Positions 52,106-61,484 are shown, counted from the stretch's first letter. The stretch is 64,000 nucleotides of DNA from Neisseria sp. oral taxon 014 str. F0314 (GCF_005886145.1 NZ_CP040504.1:1240001-1304000); one strand, 5' to 3'. Notes: generated by a model from the letters alone, not told the origin. Made by a program: numbers and translations.

Positions 52106-52855
52106 ATGCCTTCCGCCAAGCTCATCCAAAAACTCAAACCCGCCTTACAAAACCCGCTTCCACCCGAACAAGACGGCATCTTGTTGTGCCTTAATTCCGA
52201 CAGCGTAACGGGCGACAACGCCAAATACATGAACATGTACAACCGCCTCGCCCGTTGGTACGATTTCGGCGAACGCTGGATAGCCCGCCTCAAATACGGC
52301 AACAGCATCAACGAGACACGGCGCAGCCTGGTGAACGAACTGGAATGGCGGCAGGACTGCACCGCGCTCTACGTCTCCATCGGCACAGGTACCGATTTGA
52401 ACCACCTGCCCGCCAACATCGACCTCTCCGCGCTGGATTTAACCGGCGCCGACCTGTCGCTCGGCATGTTGGCACGCTGCCGCAACGTATGGCGGAAAAA
52501 AGCGGCAGGCTTGGACTTGGTACACTGCAACGCCGAAGATTTACCGTTTGCCGACAATATGTTCGACGTCGTATTCCATGTGGGCGGCATCAATTTTTTC
52601 AGCGACAAACAAAAAGCCATCAACGAAATGCTGCGCGTTGCCAAGCCCGGCACCAAAATCATGATTGCAGACGAAACCACCGACTTTATCCAAAAACAAT
52701 ACAAAAAAAGCCTGTTCACGCGGAACTACTTCCAAGACACCGATTTCGATCTGACACAAATCGAAAACTGCATTCCCGAAACCGTTCAGGAAAAGAAAAC
52801 GCGGCTGCTGTGGAGCAACCGCTTTTACTGCATCACCTTCCGCAAACCTGTTTGA
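52106..52855 (+). CDS. SAM-dependent methyltransferase (class I)
   Basis: The 249-residue protein has a class I methyltransferase fold. Motif I is weak (YVSIGTGTDLNHL about residues 90-102), followed by ALDLTGADLSLGMLARC, an acidic post-II Asp, CNAEDLPFADNMFDVVFHVGG and LRVAKPGTKIMIAD. This resembles the UbiE/COQ5-like group acting on small molecules. AGGAG precedes the ATG. The substrate is unknown. It lies between creB and creC with other accessory genes. Confidence 0.8.
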   Translation: MPSAKLIQKLKPALQNPLPPEQDGILLCLNSDSVTGDNAKYMNMYNRLARWYDFGERWIARLKYGNSINETRRSLVNELEWRQDCTALYVSIGTGTDLNHLPANIDLSALDLTGADLSLGMLARCRNVWRKKAAGLDLVHCNAEDLPFADNMFDVVFHVGGINFFSDKQKAINEMLRVAKPGTKIMIADETTDFIQKQYKKSLFTRNYFQDTDFDLTQIENCIPETVQEKKTRLLWSNRFYCITFRKPV

Positions 52856-52916
52856 AACAGCCGCCGCATTTGCTTTTTCAGACGACCTCGAAATCTGAAA
52901 AGGCCGTCTGAAAAAT

Positions 52917-52960
52917 AAAAAGCAGCCTGCACTCGTTACAAAAAAGTGCAGGCTGCTTTT
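52917..52960. terminator. Terminator built from king3DUS-type sequences
   Basis: AAAAAGCAGCCTGCACT and its complement AGTGCAGGCTGCTTTT enclose a loop; each arm contains AAGCAGCCTGCA. It separates the convergent methyltransferase and hydrolase genes. Confidence 0.85.
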
Positions 52961-52978
52961 ACGCTCTCAGGCAGCCTT

Positions 52979-54013
52979 TCAGACGACCTTAATGCAGATT
53001 TGCTTTAAAGAACTGCTCAACTTATCAAACGGAATCTTGCCTCGGGTGTTGTCATACAAATCCGTGTGGTTCGCACCCGGCACGATGTACAGCTCTTTGT
53101 TTTTGCTGCCCAGAGATTTGAACGCGTCTTCGCTGAAATAGCGTGAGTGTGCTTTTTCACCGTGTACGATTAAAGCGGGGGCGCGCAATTCGCCGGCACG
53201 TTGCAGGATGGGCATATTGATGAATGCCAGCGGCACGGTGGTCGCCCAAGAACCTTGCGGATTGGAGTTTACCGCGCGGGGATGGAAGCCGCGTTTGGTG
53301 CGGTAGAAATCGGCGTATTCGGCGATAAATTTCGGCGTGTCGGCGGTAATGTCTTTGGGGTCAAGGTTGTTAGCGGGCGAAAGAGTGGCATAACCGTTTT
53401 GCGCTGCTTCCCAGCGGCCGTTGTTCAGTTGCACTTTCATTTGGTAACGCGCTTCGGCAGTTTGTGGCTGCGTGCGATCGTAGCCGCCTTGCGCGTTCTG
53501 CTTCATGTTGATTTCGTAGCCGTTAGCCATCACGCGGGTCATGTCGTACATGGTGCTGGTGGCGACGGCTTTGATGCAGGTATCGCCCACGGCAGCGTTC
53601 AATGCCATGCCGCCCCAACCGCAAATGCCCAAGATGCCTATTTGTTCGCGGTTCACGAAGTTTTGCAGGCCGAGGAAATCAACGGCGGCGGAAAAGTCTT
53701 CGGTGTTGATGTCGGGCGACGCCATATTGCGCGGTTCGCCGCCGGATTCACCGAGGTAGGACGGGTCAAACGCCAAGGTTACAAAACCGCGTTCTGCCAT
53801 CTCTTGGGCATATAGACCGCTGGATTGCTCCTTCACCGCACCGAACGCGCCGACCACCGCAATTGCGGGCAGTTTCTGACCTGAACGGATATTTTTCGGC
53901 ACATACAAATCACCAACTAATGTAATGCCGTAGCGGTTTCGGAATGTTACTTTGTGGTGTTCTACTTTATTGGACTGAGGGAAAATTTTGTCCCATTCTT
54001 GGGTAAGCTGCAT
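52979..54013 (-). CDS. Alpha/beta hydrolase with Cys nucleophile (dienelactone-hydrolase-like)
   Basis: The 344-residue alpha/beta hydrolase has the nucleophile elbow GICGWGG (about residue 130) with Cys in place of Ser, as in dienelactone hydrolases. The catalytic His is in GANHTDLYD near the C-terminus, and an acid residue is expected around LIVHGEKAHS. AAGG precedes ATG 54013. Immediately upstream, in another frame, lies a perfect signal peptide (53962-54129). One added C would join it to this frame as ...SIT-P-DERKTMQL, so the ancestral protein was probably exported. As it stands the product is cytoplasmic. The substrate is unknown. Confidence 0.8.
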   Translation of the reverse strand: MQLTQEWDKIFPQSNKVEHHKVTFRNRYGITLVGDLYVPKNIRSGQKLPAIAVVGAFGAVKEQSSGLYAQEMAERGFVTLAFDPSYLGESGGEPRNMASPDINTEDFSAAVDFLGLQNFVNREQIGILGICGWGGMALNAAVGDTCIKAVATSTMYDMTRVMANGYEINMKQNAQGGYDRTQPQTAEARYQMKVQLNNGRWEAAQNGYATLSPANNLDPKDITADTPKFIAEYADFYRTKRGFHPRAVNSNPQGSWATTVPLAFINMPILQRAGELRAPALIVHGEKAHSRYFSEDAFKSLGSKNKELYIVPGANHTDLYDNTRGKIPFDKLSSSLKQICIKVV

Positions 54014-54129
54014 AGTTTTCCTTTCATCGGGGTAATGGATACGTCTGCCAGCGCAGGGCCGGACAAAGTCAATGCAACGGCGGCTGCGGCAGCAGTTTTC
54101 AGAAATGATTTTTTAGCTCGATTTTTCAT
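53962..54129 (-). pseudogene. Orphan signal peptide ORF, frameshifted from the hydrolase
   Basis: ATG 54129, with GGAGCAACC upstream, encodes a 55-residue ORF whose start, RAKKSFLKTAAAAAVALTLS then GPALA, is a good Sec-type signal peptide with an AXA-like cleavage site. It then runs out of frame over the hydrolase start and stops. The G-run at 54029-54032 (CCCC on the coding strand) is the likely site of the single-base change. Confidence 0.65.
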
Positions 54130-54392
54130 AGGGTTGCTCCGTGATTTACTTATCGAATGAGTGCATTATAGGGATGGACTGTTTAGCAAACAATGAATAA
54201 AATCTGAATTATTAATTCTAGAATATGGAACAATCAGATAAAAGGTCGTCTGAAGTCGGTTCAGGTGACGTTGTTGTCTTCAGAAAAATAATGTCTTACC
54301 TAAAAATTTAGTTCTAATTGTTTTAGTGTGATAGAATTATCCAAATTTTAGGTAAAATTTACTGAAAATAGCTTTGTCTTGAGGTTTAGCCC

Positions 54393-55712
54393 ATGTTAAT
54401 TCAATTTATCTCAGAAAATTTTCGCTCCCTTAAAAAGGAGCAAACCCTGTCCCTAGTACGCAGCTCAGGAAATGAAATGCCTGACAATTTTTTCCAGACT
54501 ACCGCTGCGGCAACCCCAGAATTATTAAAATCTGCGGTCATTTATGGTGCTAATGCTTCTGGTAAATCCAATGTTATTAAGGCATTGGGATCTATGCTTC
54601 ATATTATTCAAAATTCGTTTAGTAAAAAGATAAATAGACCCATTGAAACGGAAAGTTTTTTATTTGATGCGCTTTCCCGTAATGAACCGACACTTTATGA
54701 TATTTCTATTATTGTTCCACTGACAAATGAAGAAGGTAGTTTGCAAGAAACTCGGGTAGATTACGGATTCGTTGCCGATAAAAATATGGTTTATGAAGAA
54801 TGGTTGAGCGTTTACCCCAAAGGAAAAGAGCAGAACTGGTTTCATCGTGAATACAAGCAAGAAAAATCTGACTACGATTGGAAAATGTCCACCTACTTCA
54901 AAGGAGAAAGAGAAAGCTGGAAAAATCAAACCCGTCCGGACCAGTTGTTTTTTTCTAGCGCAGTTCATTTGAATAGTGAACAATTAAAACCGATTTATGA
55001 ATCACTTTCAGAAGAAATATTAATAGTTCGTACTGATAGAATTAGCAATGAACTATCTAAATCATTATGCAAAAATTCAGATAAAGAAAAAACTATTTTA
55101 ATTTCTCTGCTTAAATCTGCAGGTATTGAAGTTGATGATATTACTTTTAGAAAACCTAAAATTCGACATGAAGATTTTCCAAAGGAACTCCCTGAGATTG
55201 TAAAAGATAAAATTCTTAAAGAAATAGAAGAGGCAATTGTTGCCAAAACTGAAACATTCTTTGTATATTTTGATGGTACTGACAATCCACCAGAAATTCC
55301 TTTACATGAAGAATCAGACGGGACTCAAAAATTATTTGAATTTGCCGGACTGATTTTAGCTGTTTTACATAATGGAAATGTTTTAATAATTGATGAATTA
55401 AATAAAAGTCTACATCCTGATTTAGTACGTTTCTTGGTTAAGTTATTCAACTCTCCACTCAATAAGAAAAATGCTCAGTTAATTTTTACAACGCATGAAA
55501 CTTCTGTATTAAGAAAAGATTTGCTGCGTCGTGATCAAATTTGGTTTTGTGAAAAAGAGGAGGATAGAGGAACTCATTTATATCCATTAACCGACTTTAA
55601 GCCCCATATTAACCGCGAAGATATTGAAGAATATTACCTTCATGGTCGTTATGGTGCAAAACCTATGATTAGTAATTTTGAATTTCCCAAGGATTTTTGG
55701 GAGAGTGAGTAA
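54393..55712 (+). CDS. AAA-family ATPase of an AbiL/RloAB-type defence pair
   Basis: The 439-residue protein is an AAA15/RloA-like ATPase: N-terminal MLIQFISENFRSLKKEQTL, Walker A YGANASGKSN (about residues 51-60), signature and Walker B region NVLIIDELNKSLHPDL (about 329-344) and FTTHETSVL. It is AT-rich compared with its neighbours and two bases separate it from the RloB gene. In Lactococcus AbiL and related systems, this ATPase with a Toprim-like partner aborts phage infection. Defence is inferred from family and pairing. Confidence 0.85.
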   Translation: MLIQFISENFRSLKKEQTLSLVRSSGNEMPDNFFQTTAAATPELLKSAVIYGANASGKSNVIKALGSMLHIIQNSFSKKINRPIETESFLFDALSRNEPTLYDISIIVPLTNEEGSLQETRVDYGFVADKNMVYEEWLSVYPKGKEQNWFHREYKQEKSDYDWKMSTYFKGERESWKNQTRPDQLFFSSAVHLNSEQLKPIYESLSEEILIVRTDRISNELSKSLCKNSDKEKTILISLLKSAGIEVDDITFRKPKIRHEDFPKELPEIVKDKILKEIEEAIVAKTETFFVYFDGTDNPPEIPLHEESDGTQKLFEFAGLILAVLHNGNVLIIDELNKSLHPDLVRFLVKLFNSPLNKKNAQLIFTTHETSVLRKDLLRRDQIWFCEKEEDRGTHLYPLTDFKPHINREDIEEYYLHGRYGAKPMISNFEFPKDFWESE

Positions 55713-55714
55713 TC

Positions 55715-56353
55715 ATGTCAAGACGTAAAAACCGTAGTTTGGAGCGTGAAGAACCAAAAAAGGAAGCCTATGACTTGGTTTTAATTGTTTGCGAAGGAGA
55801 AAAGACAGAAAAGTTTTATTTTCGCAGCCTGATTAAGTTTGAAAAGTTATCATCAGTAAACATTAAGATTATTTCAGGAACGGGGTCAGACCCAGTTTCA
55901 GTAATAAAAACTGCCCTAAAGGAAGTAGAGGATCAAAAGGAATATCTGCCTTTTAATAAGGTTTATTGTGTAGTAGATAGGGATGAACATAAGAATTTCT
56001 CTAATGCTGTGAACATGATTAAAGATAAGAATCTGGAACTTATTATTTCTTATCCCAGTTTCGAATATTGGTATTTGTGCCATTTCAAATATTCTCGGGC
56101 TCCAATAACACGAAGTGGTACAAGAAGTTCGGGGGATAACTGTGTTGCTACTTTGAACGCTGAATGGAAAAAGGTATTTGGCAATGAGTATGAAAAAAAC
56201 ACAGAAAATCTATATGAAATTTTACATGATAAGCTAGAAATAGCGTTAAGCAATGCCGCAAAATCGTTGAAGGCTGCTGAAAGTGAGGAGGAATCAAATC
56301 CTTCTACAAAAGTCCACATATTGGTAGATTATTTAAGAAAACTTAAGATTTGA
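55715..56353 (+). CDS. rloB: RloB-family Toprim-like protein (defence pair partner)
   Basis: The 212-residue protein starts with a basic stretch (MSRRKNRSLERE) and has the RloB core LIVCEGEKTEKFYF (Glu of the Toprim-like site, about residues 25-38), YCVVDRDEH (DxD, about 85-93) and SYPSFEYWYLCHF. These acidic residues suit a metal-dependent nuclease. It follows the AAA ATPase after two bases, so the pair is co-expressed and probably forms one toxin/effector complex. It shares the low GC of its partner. Confidence 0.85.
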   Translation: MSRRKNRSLEREEPKKEAYDLVLIVCEGEKTEKFYFRSLIKFEKLSSVNIKIISGTGSDPVSVIKTALKEVEDQKEYLPFNKVYCVVDRDEHKNFSNAVNMIKDKNLELIISYPSFEYWYLCHFKYSRAPITRSGTRSSGDNCVATLNAEWKKVFGNEYEKNTENLYEILHDKLEIALSNAAKSLKAAESEEESNPSTKVHILVDYLRKLKI

Positions 56354-56371
56354 GATTCTGCAAAATCCAAA

Positions 56372-57277
56372 ATGGACAAACTCAACGCCCTAAAATACTT
56401 CTGCTCCGCCGCCGAGACCCTGCAATTCCGCGAGACCGCGCTGCGCCTGTCCGTTTCGCCGCAGGTGGTAACGCGTGTGATTGCCGAATTGGAACAACAC
56501 CTCGGCAAACAGCTTTTTACCCGCAACACACGCAATATCCACCTGACCGAGTTTGGCGCAGCCTTCCTGCCGCGCGCCCAGCAGCTCCTTGCCGACAGCG
56601 AAAACCTGTTTTCCGCCGCCAAAGAAAAAGACGAGATACGCGGCATCGTCCGCATCACCGTACCGCAGTGGAACGATAACGGCCGCATACTCGCCCGCCT
56701 GCTGGAGAAATGCGCCGACTATCCCGAACTTTATATCGATTGGCGCAGCAACGACGCCAAACTTAACGCGGTGGAAAACCAACTCGACATCGGCATCCGC
56801 ATCGGTACACAGGCGGAAGATTTGATGATTGTCCGCAAAATCTGCGACATCACCGACAAAATCGTCGCCTCCCCCGCCTATCTCGCCCGCCACGGCACGC
56901 CGCAAAGCCTAGACGAATTAACCAGCCGTTTTCCCGCATCGTCGCTCATTAACGCCAACACCAACCGCCCGTGGGGCTGGCCGCTCAACGCAGAAATGCA
57001 CGTTTTTCCAAAAAACCTCCGTTTCATCACAGACGACCCTGCCAACGAACTCGCTGCCGCACTGACAGGCAGCGTTGCCGCCTATATCCCGGAACATCTG
57101 TGCCGAATCCACCTGCAAAACGGCGAACTGCTAGAACTCTTCCCCGAAATCCCGCGCCGCCCGTGGCAACTCTATATCTACCGCCCGCAACGCACAGTAA
57201 CTTCCGGGCGCGTGTTAAAGGTGTTCGACTGGCTGACGGAGGTGTTGCGGGAAATGTATGGCAAAGAGGCTACCTGA
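56372..57277 (+). CDS. LysR-family transcriptional regulator
   Basis: The 301-residue protein has an N-terminal winged helix-turn-helix (LNALKYFCSAAETLQFRETA, then LSVSPQVVTRVIAELEQHLG) and a periplasmic-binding-fold effector domain (IVRITVPQW onwards). It resembles the group that regulates nearby oxidoreductase or efflux genes. Its target is unknown; it begins 18 bases after rloB but has quite different base composition, so it is probably not part of the defence pair. It is followed after 188 bases by creC. Confidence 0.88.
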   Translation: MDKLNALKYFCSAAETLQFRETALRLSVSPQVVTRVIAELEQHLGKQLFTRNTRNIHLTEFGAAFLPRAQQLLADSENLFSAAKEKDEIRGIVRITVPQWNDNGRILARLLEKCADYPELYIDWRSNDAKLNAVENQLDIGIRIGTQAEDLMIVRKICDITDKIVASPAYLARHGTPQSLDELTSRFPASSLINANTNRPWGWPLNAEMHVFPKNLRFITDDPANELAAALTGSVAAYIPEHLCRIHLQNGELLELFPEIPRRPWQLYIYRPQRTVTSGRVLKVFDWLTEVLREMYGKEAT

Positions 57278-57378
57278 TAATCCGGCAAGCTCAATGATAG
57301 TCATCAGTTATCGCTAACCTCCTTTTCAGACGGCCTCCAAGCGCGAAAACCAGCCCGACTTAATCACACACACTTTTC

Positions 57379-57390
57379 AGGCTACCTGAA
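57379..57390 (+). other. Exact AGGCTACCTGAA (Eikenella-type DUS)
   Basis: This 12-mer differs from the resident AG-DUS and matches the dialect I recall for Eikenella. It sits in the short spacer between the LysR gene and creC. Confidence 0.6.
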
Positions 57391-57465
57391 AGCGAAACCG
57401 CAACGAAATTGAAACACCGCCCGGCTCAATATCAGGCCGCGCAACCATATCCATTCAGCCAACCC

Positions 57466-58491
57466 ATGCTTAAATATTTCAAACACCTCAGCATCCGCCT
57501 TTTCTTCGTCTCGCTCGGCATCCTCCTCCTGCTCACCGCTTGGTCGCTCGCCTATGCCAAACAGCACATCTCCCTCCTGCTCACCGCCAGCCTGCTTGTG
57601 CTCGGTACGCTTGCCTGGTGGCTGGCGCGCAGTATCAACCGCATCCGCCGCTATGCCGAAGCGATGGCGGCCAACCGTACCGCGATCAAACCGCAGTTCG
57701 GTGACAGTTATTTATACCGTTTGGTAAACGCCGTCGCCCACCTGCGCGAGGAACTCGACCACCGGCAGCACATCGAAAATTATGTATTAGGGCTGACTCA
57801 CGAACTCAAAACGCCGCTCACCGCGCAACAAGCCGCGCTGGAACTGCTGCAAGACGGCGGACTTTCGCCGGAGCAGCAACAACTGGTCACCCGCATTGTC
57901 CGCAACACGCAAAAACAAAAGCAACTGATTGCCCGTCTGCTGGAACTGGCGCGGCTGGAAAACCGCGACAGCCTGCAAACGGTACAAACAGTCGATTTGG
58001 CCGCATTATCCGCCAAGGCCGCCGACGAATGCCGCGCCGCGCTCCATGCCAAAAATCTGCAAATCGCATTGGATTGCCGTCAAAAACACCCCGTACAGGG
58101 CGATCCCCTGCTCATCCGCCAAGCTGTCGACAATCTGCTGTACAACGCCATAGACTTCGCCGCCGGACACAGCGAAATCAAAATCAGCCTCGCCGAAAAC
58201 AGCAAACAGATTGAATTATGCGTTTACAACCGAGGCGAACCCGTCCCCGAATTTGCCCTAGACAAAATCCCGCAGCGCTTCTATTCGCTTCCACGCGCCG
58301 ACGGCGCGCGCAGCAGCGGGCTGGGTTTGAATTTCGTATCGGAAATCATGCGGCTGCATCACGGGGGCTTTGTCCTCCGAAACCACGGAAACGGCGTACT
58401 CGCGAGTCTGATTTTCACCGTCGGGAACGACGGCATCTTGCCGAAGGTCGAGACCGTCACACACGGCCATTCATATACGAAGCACTGCTGA
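57466..58491 (+). CDS. creC: Sensor kinase CreC-like lacking a periplasmic sensor domain
   Basis: The start is set at ATG 57466 (MLKYFKHLSIRL), since the TTG at 57409 lacks support. The 341-residue protein has two N-terminal membrane helices (FFVSLGILLLLTAW and LLLTASLLVLGTLAWWL) separated by only a few residues. A HAMP-like linker, H-box GLTHELKTPLTAQ (about residue 130), N-box DNLLYNAIDFA and G-box SSGLGLNFVSEIM follow. The catalytic half resembles CreC. Typical CreC is about 470 residues with a periplasmic domain, absent here, so it may sense membrane or internal signals. An exact AGGCTACCTGAA lies just upstream. Confidence 0.82.
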   Translation: MLKYFKHLSIRLFFVSLGILLLLTAWSLAYAKQHISLLLTASLLVLGTLAWWLARSINRIRRYAEAMAANRTAIKPQFGDSYLYRLVNAVAHLREELDHRQHIENYVLGLTHELKTPLTAQQAALELLQDGGLSPEQQQLVTRIVRNTQKQKQLIARLLELARLENRDSLQTVQTVDLAALSAKAADECRAALHAKNLQIALDCRQKHPVQGDPLLIRQAVDNLLYNAIDFAAGHSEIKISLAENSKQIELCVYNRGEPVPEFALDKIPQRFYSLPRADGARSSGLGLNFVSEIMRLHHGGFVLRNHGNGVLASLIFTVGNDGILPKVETVTHGHSYTKHC

Positions 58492-58577
58492 AAAAGTGGA
58501 ACGGCTGGACAAGGATTCGCACCGAAAGCGTTTGAGGCGGAAAGAGAAAAGATTTACAGACGGTTCAGCATTATTTT

Positions 58578-58610
58578 AAAGGCCGTCTGAAAAACATTTC
58601 AGACGGCCTT
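58578..58610. terminator. DUS inverted-repeat terminator
   Basis: AAAGGCCGTCTGAAA and complement flank a short loop after creC. Confidence 0.85.
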
Positions 58611-58755
58611 AAGGTAGCGTAAAAAGAATGTAAACAGACTGTGGGGTTTTGCCCAAAATCGGACTTGTTGATAAAATGATTCATCTGAATTGCAGGCGGC
58701 GGTTGGTGCGGTATTTGCCGTACAAAAGGCCGTCTGAACCACAATAAGGTATGTT

Positions 58756-59736
58756 ATGAAAAAGCAAACGCAACACGGTAAAGGCCTTTCGGGCTTTTTC
58801 TCTGGTTTACTGCTGGCAACGGCGGTCATCATCGGCATCCTGTTTTTCCTTAACAAGGAAAACCGCGGCGGATTCAAGGAAGTAAAACCGGCCAAAGAGG
58901 TTTCGGAAACCGAAGTTCTACAACCTAAGGGCAACCGGACGAAACCCAAGCAGGAAGAAGAGCCTGAGACCGTACCGGATCAAGGCGGCGTAGCCGGCGG
59001 CGAAAGCAAACCGGAAACAGACAAAGAAACCCCGTCGCAAACCGCAACCAAACAGGCCGAACCGGAAACCGTGCCCGAAGTCGGCGGTGAAACATCCAAA
59101 CCGGTCGTTGCAGAACCGAAAACCGAGGCCAAACCGCAGCATCAGGCCGGGGAGGTAGCAGGTTCGGAAGCCGTTGCACAAGAAGCTTCGTCGGCCAAAC
59201 CGGAAACCGGCAAAACGGTTGAACCGAAAACCGAAACAGAGAAGAAAACGGCCGGACTGACCGACAAACAGAAAGCCCGTATCGAGCGCAAGCTGGCCGA
59301 GAAAAAAGCCGCGGAGAAAAAAGCAGCCGAACATAAGGCCGCAGCTAAAAAAGACAGCGGCCAAAAAGAAAGTAAGCCTACGCCCGAGCAGATTCTGAAC
59401 AGCGGCAGCATCGAAAAAGCACGCGCCGAACATAAGGCGGCGCAAACGAAAGAAGAAGCGAAGAAAGCCGTTTCCGGCGACAATTCGGCCAAGGCGTCTT
59501 CCGGCGGCCGTAAGGTCGTGTTGCAAATGGGTTCGTATGTCGACCGCAAGAGTGCGGAAACCCAGCGTGCCAAGTTGGCGATGATGGGCATCTCTTCCAG
59601 CGTGGTGGAAAGCACTGCCAACGGTAAAGATGTTTACCGCGTACAAAGTGCTGCGATGGCTCAGGATGATGCCAAAAACGTTCAGCAGACTCTGCAAAAA
59701 CACGGCGTAAACAGCTTTGCCCGTTCGGTGAAATAA
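58756..59736 (+). CDS. SPOR-domain cell-wall protein (FtsN/DedD-like)
   Basis: The 326-residue protein has a short cytoplasmic N-terminus, one membrane helix (FFSGLLLATAVIIGILFFL), a long low-complexity periplasmic linker rich in Glu, Lys, Ala and Thr (about residues 45-240), and a C-terminal SPOR domain (about 250-326) starting VVLQMGSYVDRKSAETQ and including DVYRVQSAAM. SPOR domains bind denuded peptidoglycan at the division site. The architecture is FtsN-like, though without further evidence the name is not certain. dsbA follows after nine bases. Confidence 0.9.
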   Translation: MKKQTQHGKGLSGFFSGLLLATAVIIGILFFLNKENRGGFKEVKPAKEVSETEVLQPKGNRTKPKQEEEPETVPDQGGVAGGESKPETDKETPSQTATKQAEPETVPEVGGETSKPVVAEPKTEAKPQHQAGEVAGSEAVAQEASSAKPETGKTVEPKTETEKKTAGLTDKQKARIERKLAEKKAAEKKAAEHKAAAKKDSGQKESKPTPEQILNSGSIEKARAEHKAAQTKEEAKKAVSGDNSAKASSGGRKVVLQMGSYVDRKSAETQRAKLAMMGISSSVVESTANGKDVYRVQSAAMAQDDAKNVQQTLQKHGVNSFARSVK

Positions 59737-59745
59737 GGATTTCCG

Positions 59746-60438
59746 ATGAAATTGAAAACCGCATTGGCCGGTATCGCCCTTTCCGCCCTGCTGCCCGTCT
59801 CCGCACAGGCCGCAGTGGAAGGAAAGGATTATACGGTTCTGCCTAAACCGATTCCTCAGCAGCAGGCGGATAAAATCGAAGTGTTGGAATTTTTCGGTTA
59901 TTTCTGTGTTCACTGCTACCACTTGGATCCTGTTCTGCTTAATCACAGCAAAACCTTTGCAAAAGACACCTACCTGCGCACGGAGCATGTGGTGTGGCAG
60001 CCGGAAATGCTGGGCTTGGCCCGCGTAGCCGCAGCGGTGGACGATTCCGGTTTGAAACGCCAAGCCAATTCCGCCATATTCCAAGCGGTGTACGAGCAGA
60101 AAATCAATCTGGCCGATTCTGCCACATTTAAGCAATGGGCGCAGGCGCAGAAAAGTTTTGACGGCAAGAAACTGATTGCGGCCTACGATTCACCTGCCAG
60201 CCTGAATCGGGCGAAAAAAATGGAAGAGTTGACCGTCGCCTACCGCATCGGCAGTACGCCGACCGTTATCGTCGGCGGCAAATATCAGGTGAAATTCGGC
60301 AATGACTGGAATGCAGGTATGAAAACCATTGATGAGTTGGTGGAAAAAGTACGCGGTGAGGGCAAAACCCGTGCTGAGGACAGCAAATCCGCACCGAAAA
60401 GCAAAGGGGCTTCTTTCGCCCGCTCCGCCAACCATTGA
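59746..60438 (+). CDS. dsbA: Thiol:disulfide interchange protein DsbA
   Basis: DsbA introduces disulfides into exported proteins, including pilus proteins such as ComP and PilC. The 230-residue precursor has a signal peptide cleaved after AQA. The thioredoxin-fold active site is CVHC in FGYFCVHCYHLD (about residues 50-53), and the cis-Pro loop is IGSTPTVIV. There is no lipobox, so this is a soluble form rather than the lipoprotein DsbA forms also known in Neisseria. The tail (KSAPKSKGASFARSANH) is basic. It is co-oriented with the SPOR gene. Confidence 0.94.
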   Translation: MKLKTALAGIALSALLPVSAQAAVEGKDYTVLPKPIPQQQADKIEVLEFFGYFCVHCYHLDPVLLNHSKTFAKDTYLRTEHVVWQPEMLGLARVAAAVDDSGLKRQANSAIFQAVYEQKINLADSATFKQWAQAQKSFDGKKLIAAYDSPASLNRAKKMEELTVAYRIGSTPTVIVGGKYQVKFGNDWNAGMKTIDELVEKVRGEGKTRAEDSKSAPKSKGASFARSANH

Positions 60439-60569
60439 TATTATCGGATAGCTTGAGGCAGCCTTTCGGCTGCCTTTATCGCTGATGGCGGATAAACGAT
60501 CTGCCGCCCCGCACCCTTCACTATATTCTCCCTCCCCCAACAAGGCCGATAGGCCGTCTGAAAGAAATT

Positions 60570-61394
60570 ATGGATATTTTGTTATTGTTGAAAGCCCTGA
60601 TTCTGGGCGTCGTAGAAGGCCTGACCGAGTTTCTGCCGATTTCGAGCACGGGCCATCTGATTGTATTGGGCGACCTGCTGAATTTCCACAGCAACGGCAA
60701 AGTGTTTGAAATCGCCATCCAACTCGGCGCCGTGCTGGCGGTGATTTTCGAATACCGCCAACGTTTCGCCGATATTATTTCCGGCTTGGGACGCGACCGC
60801 AAGGCAAACCGTTTCGTGCTGAATCTGGCGGTGGCGTTCGTACCGGCGGCGGTAGTCGGGCTATTGTTCAGCAAACAGATTAAATTGTACCTGTTCAACC
60901 CGATTACCGTGGCGGCGATGCTGGTGCTGGGCGGCTTCTTCATCCTGTGGGTGGAAAAACACCAAAGTAAGAAAAAACCGAAAGTGATGAATGTGGACGA
61001 TATGCGGCCGATTGATGCGTTTGTGGTCGGTTGTGCGCAAATCTGTGCCCTCGTACCGGGAACTTCGCGTTCGGGCAGCACGATTATGGGCGGCATGTTG
61101 TGGGGGCTGGAGCGCAAAACGGCCACCGAATTTTCGTTTTTTCTGGCGGTGCCGATGATGATTGCCGCTACGGGTTACGATGTGCTGAAACACTACAAGC
61201 TTTTTACCATGCAGGACATCGGCCTGATTGCGGCGGGGTTTGTCGCAGCATTTCTGGCCGGCCTGTTGGCGGTAAAGGCTTTGCTGAAATTCGTGGCCAG
61301 TAAAAACTACGTGCCGTTTGCCTATTACCGCATCGTGTTCGGCGGCCTGATTCTGTTTACTTGGGCGATGGGCTGGGTGAACTGGGCCGAATAG
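60570..61394 (+). CDS. uppP: Undecaprenyl-diphosphatase UppP (BacA)
   Basis: UppP recycles the lipid carrier undecaprenyl pyrophosphate for peptidoglycan, LOS and capsule building. The 274-residue membrane protein has the signature [16 protein letters not shown] (about residues 17-32) and the catalytic-site PGTSRSGST (about 162-170), with eight or so helices. A DUS lies a few bases before the start. Length is normal. Confidence 0.96.
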   Translation: MDILLLLKALILGVVEGLTEFLPISSTGHLIVLGDLLNFHSNGKVFEIAIQLGAVLAVIFEYRQRFADIISGLGRDRKANRFVLNLAVAFVPAAVVGLLFSKQIKLYLFNPITVAAMLVLGGFFILWVEKHQSKKKPKVMNVDDMRPIDAFVVGCAQICALVPGTSRSGSTIMGGMLWGLERKTATEFSFFLAVPMMIAATGYDVLKHYKLFTMQDIGLIAAGFVAAFLAGLLAVKALLKFVASKNYVPFAYYRIVFGGLILFTWAMGWVNWAE

Positions 61395-61413
61395 CGGCGC
61401 GGCAAACTAAAGA

Positions 61414-61468
61414 GAGGCCGTCTGAAACGGGATGCTTAGAAATCTAAAATCCCGTTTCAGACGGCCTC
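61414..61468. terminator. Long DUS terminator (20-bp stem)
   Basis: GAGGCCGTCTGAAACGGGAT pairs perfectly with its complement around a 15-base loop, between the convergent uppP and lipoprotein genes. Confidence 0.88.
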
Positions 61469-61484
61469 GGTACATCCTGCCGCT

